A stretch of DNA of 57,778 nt from Pseudoroseomonas ludipueritiae (GTDB taxonomy: Bacteria > Pseudomonadota > Alphaproteobacteria > Acetobacterales > Acetobacteraceae). A program made the position numbers and the translations under genes. The notes under the pieces were generated by a model. That model was not told the origin of the DNA. It did no database searches and was given only the letters and a program-made list of their open reading frames with translations. Below, piece after piece: positions 42,906 through 52,800 of this stretch (positions are counted from its first letter, which is position 1; each line of letters begins with the position of its first letter). The stretch spans positions 1 through 57,778 of the forward strand of contig NZ_JACTUZ010000014.1 in assembly GCF_014490445.1 (NCBI RefSeq), given 5' to 3'.

Positions 42906-45254
42906 ATGCCGGATTCTCTGCTTCCCGACCCGAGCCGCCTCAAGTTTGGCATCGGCCAGCCGGTCCCGCGCAGCGAGGACCCTGTCCTGCTGCAGGGCCG
43001 GGGCCGCTACACCGATGACCTGCAGTTCCCCGGCCAGCTCTGGTGCGTGATCGTTCGCAGCCCCTACGCCCATGGCATCCTGCGGGGCATCGACACGGCC
43101 GCGGCGAAGGAGGTGCCCGGCGTCGTGGGCGTCTTCACCGCCGCCGACATGGGCGAATACGGCACCCTGCACTGCATGATGCCCTCGCCGGGCCTGCACG
43201 ACATCCAGCGTCCGGTGCTGGCTTCCGACAAGGTGCGCTTCGTCGGCGACCCGATCGCCTTCGTGGTGGCGGAGACCAAGGAAGCGGCCAAGGACGGCGC
43301 CGAGGCTGTCTTCCCCGATATCGATCCGCTGCCCGCCGTGACCGAGGCCTCGGCCGCCTCCGCCCCGGATGCGCCGCAGCTCTATGACGACATCCCCGGC
43401 AACCTGGTGCAGGACTTCCATTCCGGCGATGCCGCCAAGGTGGCGGAAGCCTTCGCGGGCGCCGCGCATGTCACCCGGCTGAACCTGCGCAACAACCGCA
43501 TCGTCGTCAGCGCCATGGAGCCGCGCAGCGCGGTGGGTGAATACGATGCGGCCAGCGGGCGCTACACGCTGCACGTCGGCAGCCAGGGCGTCTTTGGCAT
43601 GCGCAATGCCATCGCGAAGGAACTGCTGAAGGTCCCGAACGACAAGCTGCGCGTCCTGACGGGCAATGTCGGCGGCTCCTTCGGCATGAAGGCCGGCGCC
43701 TATCCGGAATACATCTGCCTGCTACACGCGGCGAAGGTGCTTGGCCGCCCGGTGAAATGGACGGATGAGCGCACCGGCTCCTTCCTCTCGGACTATCACG
43801 GCCGCGACCATGAAGTGACGGCGGAACTGGCCCTGGATGCCGAGGGCAAGTTCCTGGCGGTGAGGCTGAGCTCTTTCGCCAATATGGGCGCCTATCTCAG
43901 CAGCGTCGGCCCGCTGATGGGCACGGCCGGCTTCGGCCGCAACGTGCAGAGCAACTACACGACACCGCTGATCGAGATCTCCACCAAGAGCCTCGTCACC
44001 AATACGCCGCCGGTGACGGCCTATCGTGGTGCCGGCCGGCCTGAGGGCAACTACTTCATGGAGCGGCTGATCGAGGCCGCCGCCCTGGAGATGGGCATCA
44101 GCGCCATCGAGATGCGCCGGCGGAACCACATCAAGCCGGACCAGTTCCCCTATGCCGCCGCTTCTGGCAGCAAGTATGACGGCGGCGAGTTCAACGCCGT
44201 GCTGGATAAGGCACTGGCCGCCGCCGACTGGGATGGCTTCGAGGCCCGCAAGGCCGAGAGCAAGGCGCGCGGCAAGCTGCGCGGACGCGGCATCGGCAAC
44301 TTCCTGGAAGCCACCGCGCCGCCTTCCAAGGAGATGGGTGGGCTGCGCTTCGGTGAGGACGGCAGCGTCACCATCATCACCGGCACGCTGGATTACGGGC
44401 AGGGGCATTGGACGCCCTTCGCCCAGGTGCTGCACCAGACGCTCGGCATTCCCTTCGACCGCATCAAGCTGATCCAGGGTGACTCGGACAAGCTGATCGC
44501 GGGCGGCGGCACCGGCGGCTCCAAGTCCCTGATGGCCTCAGGTGCCGCGATCGTCGAGGCTTCTGCCAAGGTGGTGGATAAGGCTCGCATCGCCGCCGCC
44601 CATATGCTGGAAGCGGCTGAGGCGGATATCGAGTTCGACCCGCATGCCGAGGGCGGCGGCCGCTTCTCCATCGCCGGCACCGACCGCGGCCTGGACATCA
44701 TGACCATCGCAGCCCGCCTGCGGGAAGCGAAGGACCTGCCGCCGGAGGTGCCGGATACGCTGGACGTCGACCATGTCTTCGACCAGGCGCCCTCGGCCTT
44801 CCCCAATGGCTGCCACGTGGTCGAGCTGGAAGTCGACCCCGAGACCGGGGTCGTGCACATCGACCGCTATGTCAGCGTCAACGACTTCGGCGTGATCGTG
44901 AATCCGCTGCTGGTCGAGGGCCAGGCGCATGGCGGCATCGTGCAGGGCATCGGCCAGGCCTTGATGGAGCGCACCAACTACAGTGAGGACGGCCAGTTCC
45001 TCTCCGGCTCTTATTCCGACTACGCGGTGCCCCGCGCGGTGGACGTGCCGAGCTTCGAGTTCATCTCCCACGCCGTGCCGGCCAAGACCAATCCGCTAGG
45101 CGTCAAGGGCTGTGGCGAGGCCGGCTGCGCCGGTTCCCTGCCAGCCGTGATGAACGCGCTGGTGGATGCGCTGCGCGACTATGGCGTGACGCATCTCGAC
45201 ATGCCGGCGACGCCAGAGGTGATCTGGCGCGCCATCCACCAGCAGGCTGCCTGA
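42906..45254 (+). CDS. Molybdenum hydroxylase large subunit, CoxL-like form II (xanthine dehydrogenase family)
   Basis: A 782-residue molybdopterin-binding subunit starting at the ATG at 42906. The N-terminal a/b hammerhead begins GQPVPRSEDPVLLQGRGRYTDD. Moco-binding segments are GNVGGSFGMKAG, AYRGAGRPEG (residues 372-378 carry the loop), and the end GVKGCGEAGCAGSLPAVMNA with the base-catalyst Glu. AYRGAGR is the loop of form II (not the AYxCSFR of true CO dehydrogenase), so CO oxidation is not implied. Flavin (CoxM) and iron-sulfur (CoxS) partner genes are not adjacent. Substrate unknown. The next gene starts 14 bases later. Confidence 0.9.
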   Translation: MPDSLLPDPSRLKFGIGQPVPRSEDPVLLQGRGRYTDDLQFPGQLWCVIVRSPYAHGILRGIDTAAAKEVPGVVGVFTAADMGEYGTLHCMMPSPGLHDIQRPVLASDKVRFVGDPIAFVVAETKEAAKDGAEAVFPDIDPLPAVTEASAASAPDAPQLYDDIPGNLVQDFHSGDAAKVAEAFAGAAHVTRLNLRNNRIVVSAMEPRSAVGEYDAASGRYTLHVGSQGVFGMRNAIAKELLKVPNDKLRVLTGNVGGSFGMKAGAYPEYICLLHAAKVLGRPVKWTDERTGSFLSDYHGRDHEVTAELALDAEGKFLAVRLSSFANMGAYLSSVGPLMGTAGFGRNVQSNYTTPLIEISTKSLVTNTPPVTAYRGAGRPEGNYFMERLIEAAALEMGISAIEMRRRNHIKPDQFPYAAASGSKYDGGEFNAVLDKALAAADWDGFEARKAESKARGKLRGRGIGNFLEATAPPSKEMGGLRFGEDGSVTIITGTLDYGQGHWTPFAQVLHQTLGIPFDRIKLIQGDSDKLIAGGGTGGSKSLMASGAAIVEASAKVVDKARIAAAHMLEAAEADIEFDPHAEGGGRFSIAGTDRGLDIMTIAARLREAKDLPPEVPDTLDVDHVFDQAPSAFPNGCHVVELEVDPETGVVHIDRYVSVNDFGVIVNPLLVEGQAHGGIVQGIGQALMERTNYSEDGQFLSGSYSDYAVPRAVDVPSFEFISHAVPAKTNPLGVKGCGEAGCAGSLPAVMNALVDALRDYGVTHLDMPATPEVIWRAIHQQAA

Positions 45255-45268
45255 AGGAGAATACGCTT

Positions 45269-45733
45269 ATGCCCAACCCGCCCATCGGCTTCGCCCATGG
45301 CCTGACGCTTTCCGCCGCCAGCCGCATCGCGGAGGTGACCCTGGCTAAGGGGCGCGAGCTGGGGCTGGCGCCCCTGACCGTGGTGGTGCTGGACCAGGCT
45401 GCCCAGCCCAAGGCCCTGCTGCGGGAGGACGGCGCCAGCCTGCTGCGGCCCGAAATCGCGATGGGCAAGGCCTTCGGCGCCATGGCCCTGGGCTTCGGCG
45501 GACGGGAGCTGGCGCGGCGCTCGGCCAAGATGCCGGGCTTCATGAATGCCTTCTCCGACCTCTGCGGCGGGCGTGCCGTGCCGGTGCCGGGGGGCGTGCT
45601 GGTGCGCGATGCCAATGGCACCATCCTGGGTGCCGTCGGCGTCTCCGGCGATGCCTCGGACAAGGATGAGGTCTGTGCCGTGGCCGGGATCGAGGCCGCC
45701 GGGCTCGTGGCGGATACCGGCGATCCTGAATAA
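45269..45733 (+). CDS. HbpS/GlcG-family (DUF336) protein
   Basis: 154 residues with GLTLSAASRIAEVTLAKGRELG, LTVVVLDQAAQPKALLREDGA, IAMGKAFGAMALG and the closing PVPGGVLVRDANGTILGAVGVSGDASDKDE. This is the GlcG/HbpS pattern; some members bind heme or cobalamin-like ligands, others are found beside oxidoreductases without a known job. AAGGAGAA lies 8-12 bases before the ATG. It is probably co-transcribed with the CoxL-like gene (14-base gap). Confidence 0.88.
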   Translation: MPNPPIGFAHGLTLSAASRIAEVTLAKGRELGLAPLTVVVLDQAAQPKALLREDGASLLRPEIAMGKAFGAMALGFGGRELARRSAKMPGFMNAFSDLCGGRAVPVPGGVLVRDANGTILGAVGVSGDASDKDEVCAVAGIEAAGLVADTGDPE

Positions 45734-45803
45734 TCCGCCACCTATACCGAATCGCCCCGGGGTGGCTCTTGCAGGGCTACCCCGTGCGTGAGATGCCGGC
45801 TGG

Positions 45804-46382
45804 ATGTTGCGCGCCCTTTACGACTTCGTGCTCCGGCTGGCCGGGCACCGCCATGCGGGAGCCTGGCTTTCGGCCGTTTCCTTCGCCGAAAGCAGCTTCT
45901 TTCCAATTCCGCCGGACGCCATGCTGGTGCCAATGTGCCTGGCACGGCCGGAGCGCGCCTGGCGCTATGCGGCGCTCTGCACCATCGCCTCCGTTCTTGG
46001 TGGTCTCCTAGGCTACCTGATCGGCTACTTCTTGTTCGAGGCCATCGCCCAGCCGATTCTGGCCGCCTATGGCCACGCCGAGGCGCTGGAGAGCTTCCGT
46101 GGCTGGTTCGCCCGCTGGGGCGCGGCGGTCATCCTGATCAAGGGCCTGACGCCGATCCCCTTCAAGATCGTCACCATCGGCGCCGGTGCGGCGGCCTTTG
46201 ACCCCTGGATCTTCCTGCTCACCAGCATCATCACGCGCGGTGCGCGCTTCTTCCTGGTGGCGGCCATGCTCCGCCGCTTCGGGGAGCCGGTGCGCGGCTT
46301 CATCGAGGAGCGCCTGACCCTGATCACCACCGTCGTGGCGGTGGCGATCGTGGGTGGCTTCGCGGCGCTGCGCTTTCTCTAG
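45804..46382 (+). CDS. YqaA/DedA-type membrane protein (VTT domain)
   Basis: A 192-residue inner-membrane protein. SFAESSFFPIPPDAMLVPM and the later KGLTPIPFKIVTIGAG are the re-entrant loop signatures of the SNARE-associated/VTT family (YqaA subgroup), with about four hydrophobic helices and the basic RGARFFLVAAMLRRFGE near the end. DedA-family proteins are implicated in lipid scrambling or membrane homeostasis; the role of YqaA is not firmly known. Its stop overlaps the convergent bcp stop. Confidence 0.9.
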   Translation: MLRALYDFVLRLAGHRHAGAWLSAVSFAESSFFPIPPDAMLVPMCLARPERAWRYAALCTIASVLGGLLGYLIGYFLFEAIAQPILAAYGHAEALESFRGWFARWGAAVILIKGLTPIPFKIVTIGAGAAAFDPWIFLLTSIITRGARFFLVAAMLRRFGEPVRGFIEERLTLITTVVAVAIVGGFAALRFL

Positions 46383-46846
46383 CCCAGCGCCTTCGCGGCC
46401 TTCAGCACCTCGCCGGCATGGCCCGGCACCTTCACCTTGCGCCAGACCCGCGCCACCTTGCCTTCCGCGTCGATCAGGAAGGTGGCACGCTCCATGCCCA
46501 TGTACTTGCGGCCGTACATCGACTTCTCGACCCAGGTGCCATAGGCCTCGGCGGTTGTCTTCTCCGAATCGGAAGCGAGCGGGAAGGTGAGGTTGTACTT
46601 CTCGGCGAACTTCTCGATCGGCTTCATCGGGTCGGGGGAAATGCCGATGACATCCAGCCCCAGCCCTCCCAGCGCGGGCAGCGCTTCCTGGAAGTCGCAA
46701 GCTTCCTTGGTGCAGCCGGAGGTATCCGCCTTCGGGTAGAAATACAGCACGAAGGGCCGACCCTTCATGGCGGCCAGCGACACGGTGCGGCCGCCGCTCG
46801 CCGGCAACTCGAATGCCGGCGCCGGCAGACCTTCCTCGATGCTCAT
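46379..46846 (-). CDS. bcp: Thioredoxin-dependent thiol peroxidase (Bcp/PrxQ)
   Basis: A 155-residue peroxiredoxin. The peroxidatic cysteine C45 is in KADTSGCTKEAC and the resolving cysteine C50 lies five residues later, as in E. coli Bcp. RPFVLYFYPKADTSGCT, VIGISPD and RATFLIDAEGKVARVW complete the family pattern. It reduces hydrogen and organic peroxides in the cytoplasm with thioredoxin. The start overlaps the glnE stop by 4 bases, so the two are co-transcribed (glnE then bcp). Confidence 0.96.
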   Translation of the reverse strand: MSIEEGLPAPAFELPASGGRTVSLAAMKGRPFVLYFYPKADTSGCTKEACDFQEALPALGGLGLDVIGISPDPMKPIEKFAEKYNLTFPLASDSEKTTAEAYGTWVEKSMYGRKYMGMERATFLIDAEGKVARVWRKVKVPGHAGEVLKAAKALG

Positions 46847-49812
46847 ACTGTTCCTCCGGAATCGAGGCGGCCGAGATGCCGCTCGAACAAGGCGCGCACC
46901 TGCTGCGCTCGCGCCTGCATCTGTGCCTGGAAATCCGCGAGGTCAACCGCCGGGCGATCCAGCAAGGGGGCGGTGGCGCGTTGCAGCGCGACGGCGGTGG
47001 CGGCGGGGAGGGTGTCGCCCTTCCAGCGGCCCACCGTCAGCCGCAGCAGGCCCAGGGTCGTGCGCCAGAGCCGGTCGGCGGCGATCAGGGTTTCGGCATC
47101 CTCGGGCGGCAGGATCTTGGCCCGCCCGAGGTTCTGCAGGGCCACCCGCGTGGTGGGCGCCAGGATGGTGGGCTTCCGGCGGGCATGCGCCAGTTGCAGC
47201 GCCTGGGCGATGAACTCCACCTCCACCAGCCCGCCTGGCATGGCCTTGATGTCCAGCGGCCCCTCCGGCGGCAGCTCGCGCAGCATGCGGGCACGCATGG
47301 CCACAGCATCCGCCACGGCATCCGGCCCGGCATGCTCGATCAACGTGGCCTTCACCGCCGCGCCGATGCGCCGGCGCAGCCCGGGGGGGCCCGCGACGCA
47401 GCGCGCCCGCGTTAGCGCCATCCGCTCCCAGGTCCAGGCACTCTCGGCGTGGTAGCGCTCGAAGGCGGAAAGGGAAGTCGCCACCGGCCCTTTGCTGCCG
47501 CTGGGCCGCAGCCGCATATCCACCTCGTAGAGCTTACCTTCCGCCCCCGGCGCGGTGATGGCCGCCACCATCTGCTGCGCCAGCCGGGCGAAATAGGTGC
47601 TGGCGGGCAGGGAGCGCGGCCCGCCGGTGCTTTCCGGGACGTCCTCCGGGTGGTCATAGACCAGGACGAGGTCGAGGTCGGAGCCCGGCAGCATCTCCCG
47701 CCCACCCAGCTTCCCGAGCGCCATCACCGTCAGCGCGCCGCCACGCAGCTTGCCGAAGCGGCGGGCGAAGTCCCCGGCCACATGCGGCAGCAGGGCACCA
47801 ATGGCGGCGTCTGCCAGGTCGCTGCGCGCGATGCCAGCATCGTCGGCGTCGATCCGTCCTTCCAGCGCCGCGGCATCGATCTCGAACTTTCCCTCGGTCA
47901 CCAGCCGGCGCGCGTCCTCCAGCGCTTCCTCGACATGGCGGGCGTCCTTGACCAGCGCGGGGAGGCTGGTGCTGGCGCCATCCAGCATCTGGCCCGCCAG
48001 CAGCCCTTCCAGCGAGGCGGGGTTAAGCGCCAGGTGGTCCGCCAGAGCCGGTGCCGCTCCCAGGATGCCCGCCACGCGCGACAGAAGCGCCGGGTTGCGC
48101 TGAAACAGGGACAGCATCTGCACGCCAGCTTGTAGCCGGCTGAGCACGGTGTCGAAGCGGGCCAGCGCCACATCGGGCTCCCGCTGGGTGGCGAAGGCGG
48201 CGAGGATCGGTGGCGTCAGTCCGCGCAGCAGTGCCCGCGCCCGCTCGCTGCGGGTGGCGCGGGTCTGGCCGTGCAGCCAGCTTCTGAAGCGGGCGGATAC
48301 CTTGGCGGGATTGGCGAAGCCCATGGCGCCAAGGGCGCTCAGGGTCTCGGGGTCATCGTGCTCCTCGTCGAAATGCAGGCGGTGATCGGATGCCTCTTGC
48401 GGCGGCATGTCCGGCATCTGGGCCCTGCGTTCGAACAGATCCGAGTAATGCCTCTCGACGCGGGAAAGATGGCGTGTCAGGGCGGCGGAGAAGCCGGCGG
48501 TATCGGCGAAGCCCATGAAGCTGGCGATGCGGGCCAGCGCTTCCTCATCCTCCGGCAACTGCTGGGTCTGCCGGTCATCGACCATCTGCAGGCGGTGTTC
48601 GACGTCGCGCAGGAAGACATAGGCATCGGCCAGATCCGCCGCCGCGCGGCGCTCGATCCGCCCGGCGGCGGCGAGGGCCGCCAGGGCACCCAGGGTTGTC
48701 GGGTCGCGCAGCGCCGGGTCGCGGCCGGCCCAGATGAGTTGCAGGGCCTGGACAGTGAACTCGACCTCACGGATGCCACCGCGGCCGAGCTTCACGTTGT
48801 GCCCGGCCACGCGCACTTCGCTATGCGCGCCGCGTCCGCCATGCGCGGCATGGATCTGCCGCTTGATGGCGTGGATATCTGCCATCATCGCGAAATCCAG
48901 GTGGCGGCGCCAGACAAAGGGACGGATCTCGGCCAGGAAGCTATCCCCGGCGGCCCGGTCCCCGCCCACGGGCCGCGCCTTGATCATGGCCGCCCGTTCC
49001 CAGTTCTGCCCCATGGATTCGTAGTAGAGGATGGCTGTGTGGATCGAGACGGCCAGCGGCGTCGCGGCCGGGTCCGGCCGCAGGCGCAAATCGGTGCGGA
49101 AGACATAGCCATCCGCCGTCCGTTCCTCCATCAACCGCACCAGGTCCCGCGCGATGCGAACGTAGACAGCGCCCGCGCGTTCAGTGTGGTAGGCTGCGGC
49201 CTCCGGGTCGTAGAGGACCATTAGGTCGATGTCGGAGGAATAGTTGAGTTCGCGTGCCCCCAGTTTGCCCATGCCAAGCACGATCAAGCCCGAGCCCTTG
49301 CTGACAAGGCGGGGGTCTCGTGTCGCGGCGCGGGGCAGGCGCAACTCGCCCCGGTTGGCGGCTTCGCGCAGCAAATGGGCGCAGGCATAGTCGATCGTGG
49401 CTTCTGCCAGAGTGGAGAGCGCGCCGGTGACGCGGTCCAGCGGCCATTGGCCGCTCAGATCAGCCAGTGCGATGATCAGGGCGGCCTGCCGCTTGGCCTG
49501 CCGCAAGAGGGCAGCCACGGCTGGCCGCGCGGCATCGGGGTCGGCGCGGCTCAGCGGGTCCAGCGCCAGTTCCAGCGCCGCGTCGGCGCCGCGTTCGGCG
49601 AAGCGCAGCAACGTGGCGCTTTCGCGCTCCGCCAGCCCGGCGAGGTACGGGCTGTGACCGGCCAGGGCACCCAGCAGCGCCACCCCCCGGGCTGTTTCCG
49701 CGAAGTGCCGTTCCGCCGGCCCTCGCGCGGCGAAGCTTTCGATGCAGCGCGCGGCGGCCTCGCGGTCGAAAGGCGGCGGCAGGCGGGAAAATTCGGATGC
49801 GTCGTCCGGCAT
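46843..49812 (-). CDS. glnE: Bifunctional glutamine-synthetase adenylyltransferase/deadenylyltransferase
   Basis: 989 residues from the ATG at 49812; the frame is open to 50085 but that part is antisense to the next gene. Two nucleotidyltransferase domains are visible: GMGKLGARELNYSSDIDLMV in the N-half (deadenylylase) and ALGKLGGREMLPGSDLDLVL in the C-half (adenylylase), joined by a helical region. Each carries the GS(D/S)xD(L/I)D metal site. GlnE sets glutamine synthetase activity under control of PII. Length fits (about 950-1000). Divergent from the AsmA-like gene by only 17 bases. Confidence 0.96.
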   Translation of the reverse strand: MPDDASEFSRLPPPFDREAAARCIESFAARGPAERHFAETARGVALLGALAGHSPYLAGLAERESATLLRFAERGADAALELALDPLSRADPDAARPAVAALLRQAKRQAALIIALADLSGQWPLDRVTGALSTLAEATIDYACAHLLREAANRGELRLPRAATRDPRLVSKGSGLIVLGMGKLGARELNYSSDIDLMVLYDPEAAAYHTERAGAVYVRIARDLVRLMEERTADGYVFRTDLRLRPDPAATPLAVSIHTAILYYESMGQNWERAAMIKARPVGGDRAAGDSFLAEIRPFVWRRHLDFAMMADIHAIKRQIHAAHGGRGAHSEVRVAGHNVKLGRGGIREVEFTVQALQLIWAGRDPALRDPTTLGALAALAAAGRIERRAAADLADAYVFLRDVEHRLQMVDDRQTQQLPEDEEALARIASFMGFADTAGFSAALTRHLSRVERHYSDLFERRAQMPDMPPQEASDHRLHFDEEHDDPETLSALGAMGFANPAKVSARFRSWLHGQTRATRSERARALLRGLTPPILAAFATQREPDVALARFDTVLSRLQAGVQMLSLFQRNPALLSRVAGILGAAPALADHLALNPASLEGLLAGQMLDGASTSLPALVKDARHVEEALEDARRLVTEGKFEIDAAALEGRIDADDAGIARSDLADAAIGALLPHVAGDFARRFGKLRGGALTVMALGKLGGREMLPGSDLDLVLVYDHPEDVPESTGGPRSLPASTYFARLAQQMVAAITAPGAEGKLYEVDMRLRPSGSKGPVATSLSAFERYHAESAWTWERMALTRARCVAGPPGLRRRIGAAVKATLIEHAGPDAVADAVAMRARMLRELPPEGPLDIKAMPGGLVEVEFIAQALQLAHARRKPTILAPTTRVALQNLGRAKILPPEDAETLIAADRLWRTTLGLLRLTVGRWKGDTLPAATAVALQRATAPLLDRPAVDLADFQAQMQARAQQVRALFERHLGRLDSGGTV

Positions 49813-49829
49813 GATGGTGGAGCCAATCC

Positions 49830-52800
49830 ATGCCGGGGCTGACCGGTCAAGCCTTTCGTGCGGGCGGGCGCATTTGCAGTGCGCTGCTCCGCGCCGCCAT
49901 GGGCCTGCTGCTGCTGGCGGGGCTCGGCCTGGCCGCGCTCTCCTGGCGGCTGGCCGAAGGGCCGATGCATGTTCCGATCCTGACGCGTGTGGTGGAACAG
50001 ATGATCGCCCGCGCGGGCCTGCAACGGAATGTCGAGGTTTCCGACATCGTGCTGGCCTGGGGCGGGTTCCGCGGTGGACAGGCATCGCCCTTGGCTGTGC
50101 GTGTCTCCGGTGTGCGGGTGCTGGACGAAGCCGGGGCGCTGCGGCAGGAACTGCCGGATATCGCCGTTTCCTTTTCCCTGGCGCGGCTGCTGCTCGGCAA
50201 TGTTTCCCTGACCGAGGTGACGCTGCGGGACCCCGCCATCGTCCTGGAGCGTGACGAGGAAGGCGGCGTATCCCTTGCCATGGGTCATCTGGCTGGCGGG
50301 GCCGATGCGAGCCCGGACAGCACCGACCTGCTGGCGGAACTGCTGGGCTCGGAGAATGGCTCCGGCCTCTTCAGCGCCCTGCGCAATATCCTCATCACCA
50401 ATGGCAGCCTGACCATCCTGGACCGGCAGCTCCATCTGACCTGGAAGCTGCAGGGGGTTGGCCTGGCGCTGCGCCGCGTCGGCCGCGACGGCGCGGAAGG
50501 CGAGGGCGTCGCGCAACTGGTGCTGCCCGGTGGTGGCGGCACGGTGCCGGTGCGCCTGACGGCCAAGGCCAGCAGCAAGGGCCCGCGCGTGGAAGGCACG
50601 CTGGAAGTGCCAGCCTTGGAACCGGCGCGGCTGGCCGGGTTGATGCCGGCGCTGGCCCCGCTTGGGCTGGTCAATGCCTCGGTCTCGATGGATGTCCATG
50701 GCCTGCTGGATGGCGCCAACCGTGGCTCGCCGCAGCTCAGCCTGGGACTACGAGTGGGCGAGGGCAGCCTTGCCTTGCGCCCGGGTCTCAGAATGCCTTT
50801 CAAGGGCATGGAACTCCGCGCCAGTGGCTCACCCGAGGATCTGCGGCTGGAGCGCCTGGCCCTGACCCTGCCGCCCACCGCGAGCCGACCGGATGCCGTG
50901 CCGCCGGTGATCAATGCCACCGGGCAGGCCGCGCTGCGCCAGGGGCGCTGGCGTGGCGGTCTGACGCTGGCGCTGAACCGGATGGAAGTGAGTGCCCTGG
51001 GCGCCTACTGGCCTGAGGATCTTGCCACAAATGCACGGCGCTGGCTGGTGGAGAATGTCACCGCCGGCGTGGCCACGGGCGGCAGCTTCAAGCTGGCCGC
51101 GGAATCGGCGGAGGACCTTTCCGGCCTCCGGCTGACGGAGGCTTCCGGTACCCTGCAGGTGGAGCAGGCGACGGTGCATTGGCTGCGGCCCGTGCCACCG
51201 GTTGAGAATGTCACCGGCACGGTGCAACTGGGCCTCAAGGAAGTTGTGGTCCAGGCCAATAGCGGCCGGCAGGCGGGCACGGCCCTCAACGCTTCCGGCG
51301 TCACCGTGCGGCTCTTCGCCCTCGACACGGACGCTGAGCAGATGGAGATCACGGGCCGGCTGCGCGGGCCGGTGCCGGACGCCGTGAACCTGATCCGCCA
51401 TCCGCGCCTGAAGCTCTTCGAAAAGCGGCCGCTGGACCTGAAGCAGCCTGGCGGCCAGCTGGATGCCACGCTGCGGCTCGCGACGCCGTTGCTGGTGGAT
51501 CTGCCGGCCGATGCCATTCGTGTCAGTGTCCAGGCGCATCTGACGGCGCTGCGGCTGGCGGATGTGGTGGCGGGGCAGGACCTGCAACGTGGCACCGCCG
51601 ACCTGACGGTGGATAATGGCCGGCTGCGCGCCACAGGCGACGCGCAGGTGGGCGGCATCCCGGCCAAGTTGAGCGTGGAGATGGATTTCCGCCCCGGCCC
51701 GCCGAGCCAGGTGGTCGAGCGCGTGCAGGCCAGCGGGCGCACGGACATCGCCTCCCTGGAGCGGTTCGGCCTGGACCTGGATGGGCTCGCCGCAGGCCCT
51801 GTCTCCGTGGAAGCGGTGATGGAGAAGCCGCGCAGCGGCGAGACGCGCGTGGACCTGCGGGGTGACCTGCAGGATGCCACCATGACGCTGACGCCCCTGG
51901 CCTGGCGGAAGGCGCCGGGACAACCGGCGACCGCCCGGGCCGAGCTCCGCGCGGCAGGGGAGAACCTGCGCTCCCTGCGGAACCTGCGGGTCGAGGCGCC
52001 GCAGCTCAGCCTCCGGGGCGGCGGCAGCTTCACCCAGGATAACCGGCTGCAGCAACTGGACCTTGAGGACGTGGCCCTGGGCCGCAGCCGCTTCGGCGGC
52101 GTCCTACGCCCACCGGCGCGCCAGGGCGGGGCCTGGATGATCAGCCTGCGCGGCCCGGTGCTGGACCTGATGCCCGCCTTGACCGCTGAGAAACCGCCTG
52201 AGCCCGCGGCGCCGGCAGGCCAGGACTCCGATCCCCCCGCCGATATTGTGGTGGAAGGACGCTTCGACCGCGTGCTGTTGGACCAGAATCGCTTCCTGAC
52301 AGGCGTGCAGGGGCAAATCCGCGCCGATGGGGCCGGCACATTGCGGCAAGGCCGCGTCTCCGGACGGGTGCAGAACAACGCGCCTTTCGACGTGGCGGTG
52401 ACGCCGCGCGGCGCCGGGCGTGACCTTCGCCTGACCTCGGAGGACGGCGGGGCACTGCTGGCGGCCTTCGACGTGTTGCAGCAGGTGCGCGGCGGCAAGC
52501 TGTCAGTAAACGCCCATTGGGCCAATAACCGGCCGGACGCGGTGCTCTCCGGCACCGCGGAGTTGCAGGATTTCTCGGTGCTGGATGCACCGGCGGTGGG
52601 CAAGCTGCTCCAGGCCCTCACGGTGTATGGCGTGTTCGATGCGGTGCAGGGGCCGGGGCTGGCCTTCTCCCACCTCAATGCGCCTTTCTCGCTCTCTCCC
52701 CAACGCCTGACGGTGCGGGATGCGCATGCCTTCTCGCCGTCGCTGGGCGTGACGGTGAAGGGCGAGATGAATCGGGCGGCGCGTAGCCTGGCCTTCGATG

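Noticed and set aside
42906-45254. True aerobic carbon monoxide dehydrogenase
   Set aside because: The active-site loop is AYRGAGR rather than the AYxCSFR of form I, and no coxM or coxS is adjacent.
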